A stretch of DNA of 35,103 nucleotides. It comes from Clostridium sp. CAG:678. Lineage in GTDB: Bacteria; Bacillota; Clostridia; Oscillospirales; Acutalibacteraceae. Positions 34,680 to 35,103 of the stretch are shown here, piece by piece. The stretch lies in the NCBI GenBank assembly GCA_000431535.1, contig HF991816.1, forward strand, positions 1 to 35,103, in the 5' to 3' direction. The notes below the pieces were generated by a model. The model was not told where the DNA came from. It did no database searches and saw only the letters and a list, made by a program, of their open reading frames with translations. The translations under genes were made by a program, and so were the position numbers. Within the stretch, counting starts at the first letter, position 1; the number at the start of each line of letters is the position of its first letter.

Positions 34680-35103
34680 GATACACCGCCGTTTCCTTTT
34701 CCAACCAGATCGCCGGTTTATAAGACTGTTTTGCTTTTCTGAGCCCGGGCAAGCCAAGATCTTCTTCCCGGTTTACATAAACAAAACCGGAATCTTTCAG
34801 CCGTTTTGCAAATTCCCTGTTAATAATGGCGTAAGCGCCCTGCATATCCGCAGGCGCTTTTTCAAAGTGCGTAACAAAGCAGTGCTCACTCAGCCTTTCC
34901 CCGTAAGTATAGGCGATCGGCTTATGATTTACACGAATCAGACCGCCTTGGAAACCGATTTCAGCATAACTTTCAAAGCCGGATAATACAGCCTCAAATT
35001 CAAGAGAATAATCTGTATCGCTTTCGGAATCGTTTCTGTTTTCAATCCAGTTCGTGTGCAGATCAATGCATTCGGAAATATTCTGTGCAGTGATATCTTC
35101 ATA
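34672..35103 (-). CDS. DUF2156 / phosphatidylglycerol lysyltransferase-like protein, partial
   Basis: The C-terminal 143 residues of a protein that begins beyond the right edge. The segment contains GGLIRVNHKPIAYTYGE, HFEKAPADMQGAY and VNREEDLGLPGLRKAK, the typical blocks of the DUF2156 domain, a GNAT-like fold related to the catalytic part of MprF. Soluble family members lack the membrane flippase part, but whether it is present here is not visible. It ends within the GNAT gene start and leads the right-hand operon. The substrate is unknown. Confidence 0.88.
   Translation of the reverse strand, partial: YEDITAQNISECIDLHTNWIENRNDSESDTDYSLEFEAVLSGFESYAEIGFQGGLIRVNHKPIAYTYGERLSEHCFVTHFEKAPADMQGAYAIINREFAKRLKDSGFVYVNREEDLGLPGLRKAKQSYKPAIWLEKETAVYHG

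Overview
The window looks like a chromosomal segment of a spore-forming, low-to-middle GC Clostridia bacterium, probably of the Oscillospiraceae/Ruminococcaceae type. The reasons are the sporulation genes spoIVA, sipL and spoVM, the clostridial gene order, strong AGGAGG-type ribosome binding sites and consensus sigma-A promoters. Almost every host gene lies on the minus strand. A piece of an integrated mobile element occupies the left end.

Left end, about 1-2060: the terminal part of an integrative element. It has a small TnpW-like gene, a palindrome and promoter, and a large serine recombinase with a TTG start. The element boundary probably lies between the recombinase stop and the plsY stop. 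Next, from 2090 to 8088 on the minus strand, come plsY and der, rpmF and yceD (with a perfect sigma-A promoter), an unrecognised P-loop protein, pgi and dacF. mtaB is divergent from dacF and overlaps a convergent family-10 glycosylhydrolase-like lipoprotein gene. A divergent intergenic region with a cre-like palindrome and a possible pseudoknot leader precedes a zinc-ribbon/DUF1294 gene pair.

Centre, 11463-14769: a coat-basement module on the minus strand. spoVM is a 26-codon gene that is easy to miss. It is followed downstream by a terminator, a sigma-E-like promoter, sipL and spoIVA. SpoVM, SpoIVA and SipL are known partners that anchor the spore coat to the forespore membrane, so their clustering makes functional sense. 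A 47-codon membrane protein gene sits between thiN and spoVM.

14529-27806: one long, tightly packed, minus-strand housekeeping run. In transcription order it is yicC, remA, gmk, rpoZ, priA, def, fmt, zinc metallopeptidase, rsmB, rlmN, prpC, prkC, rsgA, thiN, orf47, spoVM. It matches the Bacillus subtilis yloC-to-spoVM order, except that coaBC and rpe are absent and a metallopeptidase gene is inserted. Many junctions overlap (ATGA or TAATG), and it is driven by a near-consensus promoter at 27859-27887.

27949-35103: a WYL-domain regulator with its own promoter, then a class B penicillin-binding protein whose ribosome binding site lies in a strong hairpin. Upstream of these is another packed operon: DUF2156 (cut by the window edge), GNAT, DJ-1/PfpI, 5-formyl-THF cyclo-ligase, mltG and a U32 peptidase family gene. 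No rRNA, tRNA or CRISPR array was seen. No gene-free stretch longer than about 300 bases remains once orf47 and spoVM are counted.
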